From: Lachnospiraceae bacterium
GTDB lineage: Bacteria > Bacillota_A > Clostridia > Lachnospirales > Lachnospiraceae
Assembly: GCA_028694115.1 (NCBI GenBank)
Contig: JAQUUB010000009.1
Coordinates: 1-64,000, forward strand
Length of the DNA stretch: 64,000 bases
Direction of reading: 5' to 3'
Part shown: positions 26,709 through 35,362 of the stretch, piece after piece
How the letters are laid out: the number at the start of each line of letters is the position of its first letter
Position numbering within the stretch: the stretch's first letter is position 1
The notes under the pieces: model-generated
Told to the model about the DNA's origin: nothing
Seen by the model: only the letters and a program-made list of their open reading frames with translations
Database searches by the model: none
Position numbers and translations under genes: made by a program

Positions 26709-27155
26709 TTAAAGAATATCATGTATTTTGTTCATTACGATAATGGTATCTTCTACACTTCGAACAGCACACATAATCGTATCATCACCTGCTATACAGC
26801 CTACAATTTCATGAAATTTCAAAGCATCGAGAGCTGCTGCAACTGCCATTGCCATACCTGCAACCGTTTTAATCACAAGAATATTTTGAGCCATATCCAT
26901 GGATACAAAACCATCCTTCAGTACACGTACATATTTATCTCCTAAATGCTGTTCATTATGGGCCATCTGAGCATAACGCTGTCTGCTCCCTTGAAACGGC
27001 ACCTTGGATAACTTTAGTTGACGAATGTCTCTTGATACGGTAGCTTGCGTTACTAAGAATCCTGCTTCATTCAGACGATCTGCAAGCTCCTCCTGCGTTT
27101 CAATATTATAATTTTTCACAAGCTCTAAGATTTTTTCATGTCTGTCCTTTTTCAT
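26709..27155 (-). CDS. argR: arginine repressor
   Basis: 148 aa ArgR/AhrC. N-terminal winged helix (MKKDRHEKILELVKNYNIET, VTQATVSRDIRQLKL) and C-terminal arginine-binding hexamerisation domain with GCIAGDDTIMCAVRS. Controls arginine metabolism genes by binding ARG boxes with L-arginine as corepressor. Precedes recN as in other Firmicutes. Confidence 0.96.
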   Translation of the reverse strand: MKKDRHEKILELVKNYNIETQEELADRLNEAGFLVTQATVSRDIRQLKLSKVPFQGSRQRYAQMAHNEQHLGDKYVRVLKDGFVSMDMAQNILVIKTVAGMAMAVAAALDALKFHEIVGCIAGDDTIMCAVRSVEDTIIVMNKIHDIL

Positions 27156-27165
27156 AACGCTCCCC

Positions 27166-28017
27166 TCAGTCCTTGAATTTTTTGCTTAGGACTGTCAAAA
27201 AACTCTCTTCATTAATTCTCATGATCTTGGTTGTTTTCTCAGATTTTGAAATTTCCACAAAATCAGATGGTACTAGACGCACATTTGCAGTTCCATCAAA
27301 AGTGACCTCTGCCATATCGTCTTTTCTCTGTCCACTTTCTCTTGTTTCAATACAAATCACATCATCATCCGACAATACAACGCTCCTTGTGTTTAGGGTA
27401 TGTGGACAAATAGGCGTAATTACCATCATTCTCGCCTTGGGCTCAATGATAGGGCCTCCCGCTGACAGGCTATACCCCGTTGATCCTGTCGGTGTGGATA
27501 CTATTATTCCATCTGCTCGATACGTATTTAGATATTTACCATTTACATAGATATTGTACTCCATAATCCGAAGAGATCCATATCGGTTAATTACAATATC
27601 GTTAAGTGCAATTGCCTCTGTCTTTTTTGACTGGGTTGTTACTCTTCCCTTTAGCATCATGCGCTCTTCAATCTCATATTTACCTTCCATCAAGCGATCA
27701 AGTGAATCTAATAGCGTATCTTTCTCAACATCAGCAAGAAATCCTAGTGTACCCAGATTAATACCAAGGAAAGGAATATCCCGATTTACCATATCCCTTG
27801 CTGCCTGAATCAAGGTACCGTCGCCGCCAAGAACAATCACACATTCCACATGATCTGGTACATGTTCCTCTCTCGTGTAAGATCCAGTTGAATTACTGTT
27901 TGTGGCATGTACAAAGCACTGCTTTCCATGGCTACAAAGATACTCCTTAACTTTGTTCGTAACACTAAGGTCTTGATCCTTTATGCTATTTGTAATTATA
28001 TAAAAAGAATTCATCAC
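27166..28017 (-). CDS. nadK: NAD kinase
   Basis: 283 aa; phosphorylates NAD to NADP. Seen: the ATP/polyphosphate motif LGGDGTLIQAA near residue 65 and the NAD-binding SPTGSTGYSLSAGGP near 165. Its ATGATG start overlaps the tlyA stop by 4 bases. Part of dxs-tlyA-nadK-argR-recN. Confidence 0.96.
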   Translation of the reverse strand: MMNSFYIITNSIKDQDLSVTNKVKEYLCSHGKQCFVHATNSNSTGSYTREEHVPDHVECVIVLGGDGTLIQAARDMVNRDIPFLGINLGTLGFLADVEKDTLLDSLDRLMEGKYEIEERMMLKGRVTTQSKKTEAIALNDIVINRYGSLRIMEYNIYVNGKYLNTYRADGIIVSTPTGSTGYSLSAGGPIIEPKARMMVITPICPHTLNTRSVVLSDDDVICIETRESGQRKDDMAEVTFDGTANVRLVPSDFVEISKSEKTTKIMRINEESFLTVLSKKFKD

Positions 28018-28823
28018 TTATCCAACGCCCCATGTGCTTCCAAAACTATTCCACAGCTTTCGATCCCTTCATCTCTAATTGCTGAGTCAACCGTAGCTTT
28101 TCTAATGTGAAGTAGATATTCAATGTTGCCCTCAGGACCTTTTACAGGTGAATAATCAAGTCCCAGTATTGAAAAACCAATTGACAGACTGTAGTTTATC
28201 ACCTTTTCAATCACTTCAACATGTACTTCTTTTTCTCTTACAACACCCTTTTTCCCTACCTTTTCGCGTCCTGCTTCAAACTGTGGTTTAATAAGACATA
28301 CCATTTCCCCATCTGTTTTTAATAATTGATATGCTGGAAATAGAATCTTGGTTAAGGAAATAAAAGATACGTCTACAGAAGAAAATGTAATTTCATCCGG
28401 AATATCTTCTTTTACCACATATCGAAAGTTCGTTTTTTCCATACAGACAACTCGCTCATCCTGACGCAATTTCCATGCCAATTGTCCGTGTCCTACATCA
28501 ATCGCATATACCTTTATGGCCCCATTTTGTAACATACAGTCTGTAAATCCACCCGTAGAGGCTCCAATATCCATGCAAATTGTCCCTTCTAAATCAATGG
28601 GAAATTTCTGCATCGCCTTTTCTAACTTTAATCCTCCACGGCTTACATATTTTAAGGTATTTCCCTTCACCTCTATGACTGAGGCTTCATCAAAGGTAGT
28701 ACCTGGCTTATCTTCTCTTTGTCCCTTTACAAATACATTTCCTGACATAATCAGTGCTTTTGCTTTCTCTCTTGATTCACAAAGCCCCTGCTTACATAGA
28801 AGTACATCAAGTCTTTCTTTCAT
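28014..28823 (-). CDS. tlyA: TlyA-family rRNA 2'-O-methyltransferase
   Basis: 269 aa. N-terminal S4 RNA-binding domain (MKERLDVLLCKQGLCESREK) and an FtsJ-like SAM methyltransferase domain with DIGASTGGFTDCML near residue 85. TlyA methylates 16S and/or 23S rRNA ribose; older names call it hemolysin. Length and neighbours are typical. Confidence 0.93.
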   Translation of the reverse strand: MKERLDVLLCKQGLCESREKAKALIMSGNVFVKGQREDKPGTTFDEASVIEVKGNTLKYVSRGGLKLEKAMQKFPIDLEGTICMDIGASTGGFTDCMLQNGAIKVYAIDVGHGQLAWKLRQDERVVCMEKTNFRYVVKEDIPDEITFSSVDVSFISLTKILFPAYQLLKTDGEMVCLIKPQFEAGREKVGKKGVVREKEVHVEVIEKVINYSLSIGFSILGLDYSPVKGPEGNIEYLLHIRKATVDSAIRDEGIESCGIVLEAHGALDK

Positions 28824-28846
28824 GTAATCAACTACCTATCTGCTTT

Positions 28847-30745
28847 CTATTTTCCTGATCGGAAGAATTTTGACTTACTCTTCGTTGGTGTATAGACTGC
28901 TGTAATTTTCTCAACAATGGTTTCCTTGTCTATTCCAACTTCCTTTTTCAAGATATCAACATTCCCATGTTCTACATATTCATCAGGTAATGCAATTGAG
29001 ACTAATTTAATAGATAGCCTATCACGACAAATATACTCCCTGACCTTTTCCCCATATCCACCAATCGCAACATTTTCTTCCATGGTTACAAGTACTTTAT
29101 GTTTTTCACACGATACGCGCACTGCCTCTTCATCAATTGGCTTAACAAACCTTGCATTACAAATACTGCAAGGGATTCCCTTGTTCTTTAATTCTTCGCG
29201 TACCTCTACTGCAGTTTTTACCATACTGCCTACTGCAAAAAGTATGATTTCAGACTCATCAAAAATCAGTTCACTCTTACCATATACAATTGGATCTCGA
29301 TATTCTTCTAATCCATCATAAGCTTCCCCTCTCGGGTATCGAACGGCAATGGGAGCATTAAAATCTACTGCAAATTTCATCATATCAGACAATTCCCATT
29401 TATTCTTAGGTGCCATAATATGCATATTAGGTATCGAAGATAAAAAGGATAAATCGAAAATACCCTGATGTGTCTCTCCATCACTCCCTACAAGTCCCGC
29501 GCGGTCAATCGCAAATACAACAGGGAGATTCTGGATGCATACATCATGCAAAACCTGGTCATATGCTCTTTGTAAAAAGGAAGAATAAATAGCTACAATC
29601 GGATGTAATCCACCTGCTGCCATGCCGGCCGCAAAGGTAACTGCATGTTCTTCTGCTATGCCTACATCAAAAAATCGTTCAGGATACATATTATGAAAAC
29701 GTTTTAAGCCTGTTCCGTCTGGCATTGCGGCTGTGATTGCTACAACATCCTCGTTTCTTGCTGCTAATTTTATCATAACCGTTGCAAACACATCCGTATA
29801 ATTCGCTTTAATTCGATTTTTGAGCGGAAGTCCTGTCTCTAAATCAAATGGTTCTGCGCCATGAAATCTGGCTGGGTGTCGTTCTGCTGGTCCAAATCCT
29901 TTTCCCTTTTTTGTGATCACATGAATCAAAACGGCATGATCGATTTTTTTAGCCTCCCGAATCATCTTTGAACAGGCTGTAATATCATGACCATCCACAG
30001 GCCCCAAATAGGTGATGCCCATATCCTCAAAGAACATTCCTGGCACAACTAATTGTTTTAATCCACTTTTATATTTTTTCAAAGTGTCTACTACCGTGTC
30101 ACCATATTTTGGTATCTTCAAAAGAGATTTTTCCAAATTAATTTTGAATTCTCTATAATTATCTGCCGTACGAATACTTCTTAAGTATTTTGAAACTCCA
30201 CCAACATTTTCTGAAATAGACATATTATTATCATTTAATATAATGATAAAATTCGTTTTCAAGCGCGCGGCATTATTGAGTGCCTCATATGCCATACCAC
30301 CCGTTAAGGCTCCATCACCGATTACTGAAATAACTGTATGCTTTTCGTTCTTTATATCTCTTGCTTTTACAAGACCCAAACCTGCCGAAATAGAGGTAGA
30401 ACTGTGACCGGTATCAAAACAGTCGCAATCGCTTTCCTTACGTTTTGGGAAACCACTCATTCCACCATATTTACGCAATCCATCAAATCCATCTTTTCTA
30501 CCCGTTAATATCTTATGCGTGTAGGATTGATGACCTACATCCCAAACAATTTTATCCTTTGGAAAATTTAAAGAAAGATGCATCGCCATGGTAAGTTCTA
30601 CAGCACCCAGATTGGAACCAAGATGACCACCGGACACACTAATTTTTTGAATTAAAAACTTTCTAATTTCTTCAGCTAAGGTATTATAATCTGCTGGTGA
30701 AACTTTTTTAATATCATTTTCTTGATTAATCGCTTCTAATATCAT
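28847..30745 (-). CDS. dxs: 1-deoxy-D-xylulose-5-phosphate synthase
   Basis: 632 aa thiamine-diphosphate enzyme, first step of the MEP isoprenoid pathway (pyruvate + glyceraldehyde-3-P). TPP motif GDGALTGGMAYEALN to ILNDNNMSIS near 150-185; transketolase-type pyrimidine domain with DVGIAEEHAVTFAAGMA. Next to ispA, and the pathway also has ispG at the right end of the window. Confidence 0.97.
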   Translation of the reverse strand: MILEAINQENDIKKVSPADYNTLAEEIRKFLIQKISVSGGHLGSNLGAVELTMAMHLSLNFPKDKIVWDVGHQSYTHKILTGRKDGFDGLRKYGGMSGFPKRKESDCDCFDTGHSSTSISAGLGLVKARDIKNEKHTVISVIGDGALTGGMAYEALNNAARLKTNFIIILNDNNMSISENVGGVSKYLRSIRTADNYREFKINLEKSLLKIPKYGDTVVDTLKKYKSGLKQLVVPGMFFEDMGITYLGPVDGHDITACSKMIREAKKIDHAVLIHVITKKGKGFGPAERHPARFHGAEPFDLETGLPLKNRIKANYTDVFATVMIKLAARNEDVVAITAAMPDGTGLKRFHNMYPERFFDVGIAEEHAVTFAAGMAAGGLHPIVAIYSSFLQRAYDQVLHDVCIQNLPVVFAIDRAGLVGSDGETHQGIFDLSFLSSIPNMHIMAPKNKWELSDMMKFAVDFNAPIAVRYPRGEAYDGLEEYRDPIVYGKSELIFDESEIILFAVGSMVKTAVEVREELKNKGIPCSICNARFVKPIDEEAVRVSCEKHKVLVTMEENVAIGGYGEKVREYICRDRLSIKLVSIALPDEYVEHGNVDILKKEVGIDKETIVEKITAVYTPTKSKSKFFRSGK

Positions 30746-30757
30746 GAAGAAATACCC

Positions 30758-31651
30758 CTATTTTTCCCTATTAATTAAAGACTTGATCAGTTCCATTAGA
30801 AATTCATTTTGGACAGGAAGTGTTCCAAATAAATCCATCGCTTCTTTCGATAATTTCAAAACGTCCTCTTTTGATTTCTCCATTCCATTCATTGTTACAT
30901 AGGTACTTTTATTATTTTTTTCATCACTACCAACTGGTTTTCCAAGGAGTCTTTCATCCCCTTCTACATCAAGAATATCATCTTGAATCTGAAATGCAAC
31001 CCCAATACAGCAGGCAGCTCTCTCTACAAGCTCTATCTGTTCTTCTTCTGCACCAGCCAGAATTGCACCAATCATCATAGAGCTCTGTAAGAGTGCACCT
31101 GTCTTTTTTTCATGGATAAAGAGTAATTCTTCACCCGATAGCAAAAGGTTTTTTTTCTCTGCCTCTACATCTACCACTTGTCCACCAAGCATTCCATAAA
31201 TGCCTGCTTTATTAGCAAGCACTTGTAGCGCTGTAACAATTCTATCATTGGTTGGCTCGTAGTTAAATGCTTTGAGCGCTGTTTCAAATGCATAATTTAA
31301 CAGTGCATCCCCAGTAAGTACCGCCATTCCATCACCATATACAACATGAGTTGTTTTTCTGCCTCGCCGATACTCATCATTATCCATTGCAGGTAGATCA
31401 TCATGTACCAAAGAGTAGGTATGTATCATTTCCTGCGCTGCCATAAAGGGCTCAATAACAGAAGTATTCCCACCAAACAGTGAATAAACTTCCTTCATCA
31501 ATATTGGCCGTAATCTTTTTCCGCCCGCCTGAAAGCTATAGTTCATTGCTTCCATAACAATCCTTTGATAGCCCTCTTCCTTGGGGAGATATGCAAAAAT
31601 AATTTGTTCTGTTTCTTTTACTTTCTCCTGCAATGTATCCTTAAAATTCAT
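30758..31651 (-). CDS. ispA: farnesyl/geranyl diphosphate synthase
   Basis: 297 aa class I polyprenyl synthase. First Asp-rich motif DDLPAMDND and second QIQDDILDVEGD are intact. Makes short-chain prenyl diphosphates feeding undecaprenyl and quinone-like lipids. Start overlaps the xseB stop by 11 bases and the dxs gene follows. Confidence 0.95.
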   Translation of the reverse strand: MNFKDTLQEKVKETEQIIFAYLPKEEGYQRIVMEAMNYSFQAGGKRLRPILMKEVYSLFGGNTSVIEPFMAAQEMIHTYSLVHDDLPAMDNDEYRRGRKTTHVVYGDGMAVLTGDALLNYAFETALKAFNYEPTNDRIVTALQVLANKAGIYGMLGGQVVDVEAEKKNLLLSGEELLFIHEKKTGALLQSSMMIGAILAGAEEEQIELVERAACCIGVAFQIQDDILDVEGDERLLGKPVGSDEKNNKSTYVTMNGMEKSKEDVLKLSKEAMDLFGTLPVQNEFLMELIKSLINREK

Positions 31652-31853
31652 TTAATTCACCTTTTTCATTTATGGTTAATACTTTCTTTTCTACTCGATC
31701 TATTTTCTCATTACACAATTTGAGGATTTTCATTCCCTCCTGGTACACCTTAAATGAATCATCCAGAGAAATGTTCTCATCTTCTAATTGTTCAATCGCC
31801 TCTTCAATTTTATCAAATGCCTCCTCAATGGATAATTCCTTTTTCTCACTCAT
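31641..31853 (-). CDS. xseB: exodeoxyribonuclease VII small subunit
   Basis: 70 aa. Typical signature SIEEAFDKIEEAIEQLEDENI. Partner of XseA. Overlaps xseA by 8 bases and ispA by 11. Its Shine-Dalgarno, AAGGAG about 10 bases upstream, lies in the R2-type repeat segment that forms the end of xseA. Confidence 0.94.
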   Translation of the reverse strand: MSEKKELSIEEAFDKIEEAIEQLEDENISLDDSFKVYQEGMKILKLCNEKIDRVEKKVLTINEKGELNEF

Positions 31854-33066
31854 TTCTTATATGCTCCTTAGAATTACTTCTCACACTTTCCACTCTTGCT
31901 TCTATTGTTCCATTTTTTACATGCATCAATACTTCTTCTCCAACACAAACCTTATGAACATCATTAATGGTATCTCCCTTCTGATTTTCAATCAAAGCAA
32001 ATCCTTGATTCAGTTTTTCTAAAGGAGACAGACCCTTCATTCTTTCAATATAGATTTCTAATTGATGACGTCTGTTTCTAATTTTTTCTGCGATTGCATT
32101 CGAGATTCGTTCCTCCAAATCTACCGACTGCATTCTTTTTTCACGAATTTGGTTTTCTGGACTCAGATGAACCAACCGCATCTGATATTTTTCATAAATA
32201 CTTTTATATAATTGTATCTCCTGACGGATTAAATGATTCAATTTACTGTTGTAGTCAAAACACTTACCAGCAAATTCTCCATAATGAAATACCGCTAATT
32301 CTGCTGCTGCCGATGGGGTTGGTGCCCGAAGGTCTGATACCCAGTCTGCAATCGTTGTATCCGTTTCATGTCCTACTGCCGAAATAATAGGAATGGTACA
32401 ATCAAAGATGGCCCTTGCAACCATCTCTTCGTTAAAGGCCCATAAATCCTCAATGGATCCACCACCCCTACCTACGATTATAGTATCTACCTGCATCTGT
32501 TCTAATGCATAAATCCCATCCACAATGCTTTGTGCTGAGCCTTCACCCTGCACTTTTGCAGGATATAAGATGATTTGAATAAACGGATTTCTCCGTTTAG
32601 ATATATTGATGATGTCTTGAACTGCAGCACCGGTCTTAGCCGTTACGACTCCCAATGTTTTAATATATTTAGGAATTGGGCGCTTATATTCTTTTGCAAA
32701 CATCCCCATTTCCTCTAATTCCATTTTTAACTTTTCATACTTTTCAAATAAAATACCTGCTCCATCAAGTAGAATCTCAGTTGCGTAAATCTGATATTTT
32801 CCATCACGCTCATAGACGCTGATTGACCCCGTCACCAGAACTTGTTGCCCCTCTTTCATTTGAAAAGACAGACCACTTCTATTCCCAGCAAACATCACAG
32901 CTGTTAGCGTACTTCTCTGGTCCTTTAACGTAAAGTAAATATGACCTGATGTATGGTACTTTACATTTGATAATTCTCCTTTAATACAGACTTCACGGAG
33001 TCTATCATCTTGTTCAAATTTCCCTCGGATATAGGCATTGATTTGAGCCACACTAAATATTTGCAT
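31846..33066 (-). CDS. xseA: exodeoxyribonuclease VII large subunit
   Basis: 406 aa. N-terminal OB fold (QINAYIRGKFEQDDRL, GELSNVKYHTSGHIYFTLKD) and catalytic domain with TIIVGRGGGSIEDLWAFNEE and SAVGHETDTTIADWVSDLRAPTPSAAAE. Degrades single-stranded DNA with XseB. The last ~15 residues (from VESVRSNSKE) are not family sequence but come from a dispersed repeat. Confidence 0.95.
   Translation of the reverse strand: MQIFSVAQINAYIRGKFEQDDRLREVCIKGELSNVKYHTSGHIYFTLKDQRSTLTAVMFAGNRSGLSFQMKEGQQVLVTGSISVYERDGKYQIYATEILLDGAGILFEKYEKLKMELEEMGMFAKEYKRPIPKYIKTLGVVTAKTGAAVQDIINISKRRNPFIQIILYPAKVQGEGSAQSIVDGIYALEQMQVDTIIVGRGGGSIEDLWAFNEEMVARAIFDCTIPIISAVGHETDTTIADWVSDLRAPTPSAAAELAVFHYGEFAGKCFDYNSKLNHLIRQEIQLYKSIYEKYQMRLVHLSPENQIREKRMQSVDLEERISNAIAEKIRNRRHQLEIYIERMKGLSPLEKLNQGFALIENQKGDTINDVHKVCVGEEVLMHVKNGTIEARVESVRSNSKEHIRNE
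31864..31891. repeat. R2-type repeat segment in the 3' end of xseA
   Basis: 27 of 28 bases identical to 51568-51595 at the end of rbfA (minus strand GGAAAGTGTGAGAA-G/C-TAATTCTAAGGAG). Read in the same frame in both genes, giving ESVRSNSKE here and ESVRTNSKE in RbfA. Confidence 0.9.
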
Positions 33067-33085
33067 GGATACACCTACTTCTATT

Positions 33086-33484
33086 CTAAACTAATTTTGC
33101 TAAAATTCCATTTACAAAAGAACCTGATTCCTCTTGGCCATATTTTTTAGCTAATTCTACTGCTTCATTAATTGCAACACCTGTTGGAACTTCATCGTCA
33201 TATTTCATTTCAAAGATGGCTAAACGTATAATAGCAAGCTCTATTTTCCCCATTCTGGAAATGTTCCAGCCTTCTGCTTTATCATTAATGAATTCATCTA
33301 GTTCAGGAAGTTTGTCAAATACTTTTTTTGCTTTTTCCTGAATATAATTTTCGTCCTTCTCTTTCGCAGGCTGGTCTATTTCTTCAAAATACATTTTCAT
33401 CTGATCTGGCATTTCTTCTATCGAATTAAATTCCACTCGGAATAATAGGATAAATATATGTTCTCTTAGTTCTCTTCTTGTCAT
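33086..33484 (-). CDS. nusB: transcription antitermination factor NusB
   Basis: About 132 aa all-helical protein that acts in rRNA antitermination. Seen: MTRRELREHIFILLFRVEF at the start and AVELAKKYGQEESGSFVNGIL at the C-terminus. Start is ATG 33484, with AAGGAG 8 bases upstream; an in-frame GTG at 33511 has no ribosome site. Followed by xseA. Confidence 0.95.
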   Translation of the reverse strand: MTRRELREHIFILLFRVEFNSIEEMPDQMKMYFEEIDQPAKEKDENYIQEKAKKVFDKLPELDEFINDKAEGWNISRMGKIELAIIRLAIFEMKYDDEVPTGVAINEAVELAKKYGQEESGSFVNGILAKLV

Positions 33485-33525
33485 TCCTCTTGCTCCTTCT
33501 TGGTTACTCACGTAAAATAGTCGAA

Positions 33526-33551
33526 ATGTCGCCCGCGGAAACGGACGACAT
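33526..33551 (-). terminator. hairpin between asp23-like gene and nusB
   Basis: Stem ATGTCG-CCG / CGG-CGACAT with one mismatch, on the minus strand not followed by a clear T run. May be a processing or weak termination site. Confidence 0.45.
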
Positions 33552-33564
33552 ATATTGGTTTTAT

Positions 33565-33945
33565 CTAGTGTTTTTCCATATCAACCCCAGCGATTCTAAT
33601 ATTCACATCAGAAACCTCAAGTCCTGTCATATTTTCAATTGCAACCTTTACTTTATCCTGTACCTTTTTACTTGTAATTGGGATGCTGTATCCATATTCA
33701 ATAAATATGGCAAGATCACAACGTACAACACCATCTTCTACAATTACTTTAACACCCTTATTTAAATTTTTAACTCCAACTTTACTCATAAGTTCATTTG
33801 TTATGTTTCCTGCCATTGCAGAAACACCTTCCACTTCTGTGGCTGCATAGCCAGCAATGACTGCTACCACATCATCAGCTATTTTTACTTCACCAAAATT
33901 ATCTGAACCTAACGTATAAGTATTTCTATCCTGCTCTCTTATCAT
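33565..33945 (-). CDS. Asp23/Gls24-family envelope stress protein (YqhY-like)
   Basis: About 126 aa. Seen: ADDVVAVIAGYAATEVEGVSAM and the valine-rich strands VKVIVEDGVVRCDLAIFIEYGYSIP, the Asp23 domain. YqhY homologues are encoded next to nusB or acc genes in Firmicutes and influence lipid/envelope homeostasis. Start at 33945 is chosen for GGAG 6 bases upstream; ATG at 33957 is also possible. Confidence 0.9.
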   Translation of the reverse strand: MIREQDRNTYTLGSDNFGEVKIADDVVAVIAGYAATEVEGVSAMAGNITNELMSKVGVKNLNKGVKVIVEDGVVRCDLAIFIEYGYSIPITSKKVQDKVKVAIENMTGLEVSDVNIRIAGVDMEKH

Positions 33946-34001
33946 ATTAATCTCCATTCTGCCACCGACCCATAAATTTAAGCGTCAGCACAAATTTGAT
34001 G

Positions 34002-34027
34002 TGTGTAAAATCTTGATTTTTCACACT
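34002..34027. other. hairpin between the lipoprotein gene and asp23-like gene
   Basis: GTGTG-AAAATC / GATTTTT-CACAC stem with a 2-nt loop and small bulges, no adjacent T run in the minus direction. Role unknown. Confidence 0.35.
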
Positions 34028-34132
34028 ATGCTCCATTCTACCACAAACCCACTAATTTGGTCTGCAATATCTAGTTGTTAAATACAATATTATTCTAAAT
34101 TATAACAAATCTGTCTACATTTGCATAGACCT

Positions 34133-35362
34133 TTATAAATAAAACATCAGTGTCAGGTTTTCTTCCATTCTCACGTATTTTACACGAGTTCCATCTTCGA
34201 TTAGTCTGAAAATCCTCTCATTATCAATTAAATCTGCAAGGATTGCATCATATACTTCCTTGGAATCACACTTTATCGTAAGCACCGTCTCATCTTTTTC
34301 ATAAGATTTCTTAAAAAGTTCTACAACTTTGTCTTCATCGTATTCCGTAAAATACTTTCCTTCTCTCACAAAATAATAGGAATTCAGTGAGTGGCATAGC
34401 GGTAATTCCAAAGTAGTATTTACATGATGTGTCTTTGACAGTACTTCTTCATTCGCACCCAGATAATCATAATTGATCCCATTCAAAGTTTCCTCTGATA
34501 CTTCGGATTGATAAGATGCGTCTCCCCATGTTGTATCAAGATAACACCAATTCCCATCAATATAAGCCAGATTCCATGCATGACCCTCTCCATTTTTCAC
34601 GGTACCAGATAAAAGGGTTGCAAATATTCCTGCTCGCTTAAGCAAATACTGCGTTGCTTTTGCATATCCCTGGCAAACACTTCTTCCATTCAGGAATACA
34701 CTACAAATATTTTGATTATCAGTGGAATTTATATCATACTCTGTATGGTTAATCAGGTACTCATAGATATATTTTGCTTTTTTATATTCATCCCCGTCCA
34801 TTGGCAGATTCAGAAAGCATTGCACTACATAATTTTCAATTTGAGGGTCAATCAATTCACGCTGTTCTTTTGTTTTTGTGTATTTTCCGCTTAATGTTAA
34901 GTAAGAAACTACTCCATTCGTCGTATATTTTGTTATGGAATAACCTTCCACAAAATACAATTCTGGATGATCATCCATCACATACTGAAAAATTCGATCC
35001 ACATCATCTACATTAAGAGAGCTAATCGTAATATCTTGATTCATATTGTTTAACACCGTATAAATTTCAATATATAGCTTATGCTCCTCTTCTTCTAAAG
35101 ACTCATATGCAAAATTATCCGTCTGATAATTCATAGCATCTGCTATTTCAGCTTCCGATATTTTTGTCTGCGGCTGTTCTTTTTCATCCTCTATGGTAGA
35201 ATCTTCCACATCGCGTTTCTCATTTGAATCCGCCAAGTCCTCTTGCTTCACATTACCCGAACCATTGATAATTGTACGAACCTCATCAAGATCCAGACTG
35301 CATCCTGTGAGCATAAAGCTAGAAGCCAGAATAACAAAAAACAGTATTCTCTTATTTTTCAA
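34133..35362 (-). CDS. lipoprotein with transglutaminase-like domain
   Basis: 409 aa. N-terminal lipoprotein signal with lipobox LTGC (Cys at ~21), then a ~70-residue acidic linker, then a transglutaminase/protease-like fold whose Cys-His-Asp triad is visible in GRSVCQGYA, GEGHAWN and YLDTTWGD. Proteins of this type in clostridia are thought to be cell-surface cysteine peptidases or cross-linkers; the true activity is unknown. It starts with TTG directly after the prfC stop codon (no gap) and has no good Shine-Dalgarno, so it probably depends on translation of prfC. Confidence 0.8.
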   Translation of the reverse strand: MKNKRILFFVILASSFMLTGCSLDLDEVRTIINGSGNVKQEDLADSNEKRDVEDSTIEDEKEQPQTKISEAEIADAMNYQTDNFAYESLEEEEHKLYIEIYTVLNNMNQDITISSLNVDDVDRIFQYVMDDHPELYFVEGYSITKYTTNGVVSYLTLSGKYTKTKEQRELIDPQIENYVVQCFLNLPMDGDEYKKAKYIYEYLINHTEYDINSTDNQNICSVFLNGRSVCQGYAKATQYLLKRAGIFATLLSGTVKNGEGHAWNLAYIDGNWCYLDTTWGDASYQSEVSEETLNGINYDYLGANEEVLSKTHHVNTTLELPLCHSLNSYYFVREGKYFTEYDEDKVVELFKKSYEKDETVLTIKCDSKEVYDAILADLIDNERIFRLIEDGTRVKYVRMEENLTLMFYL

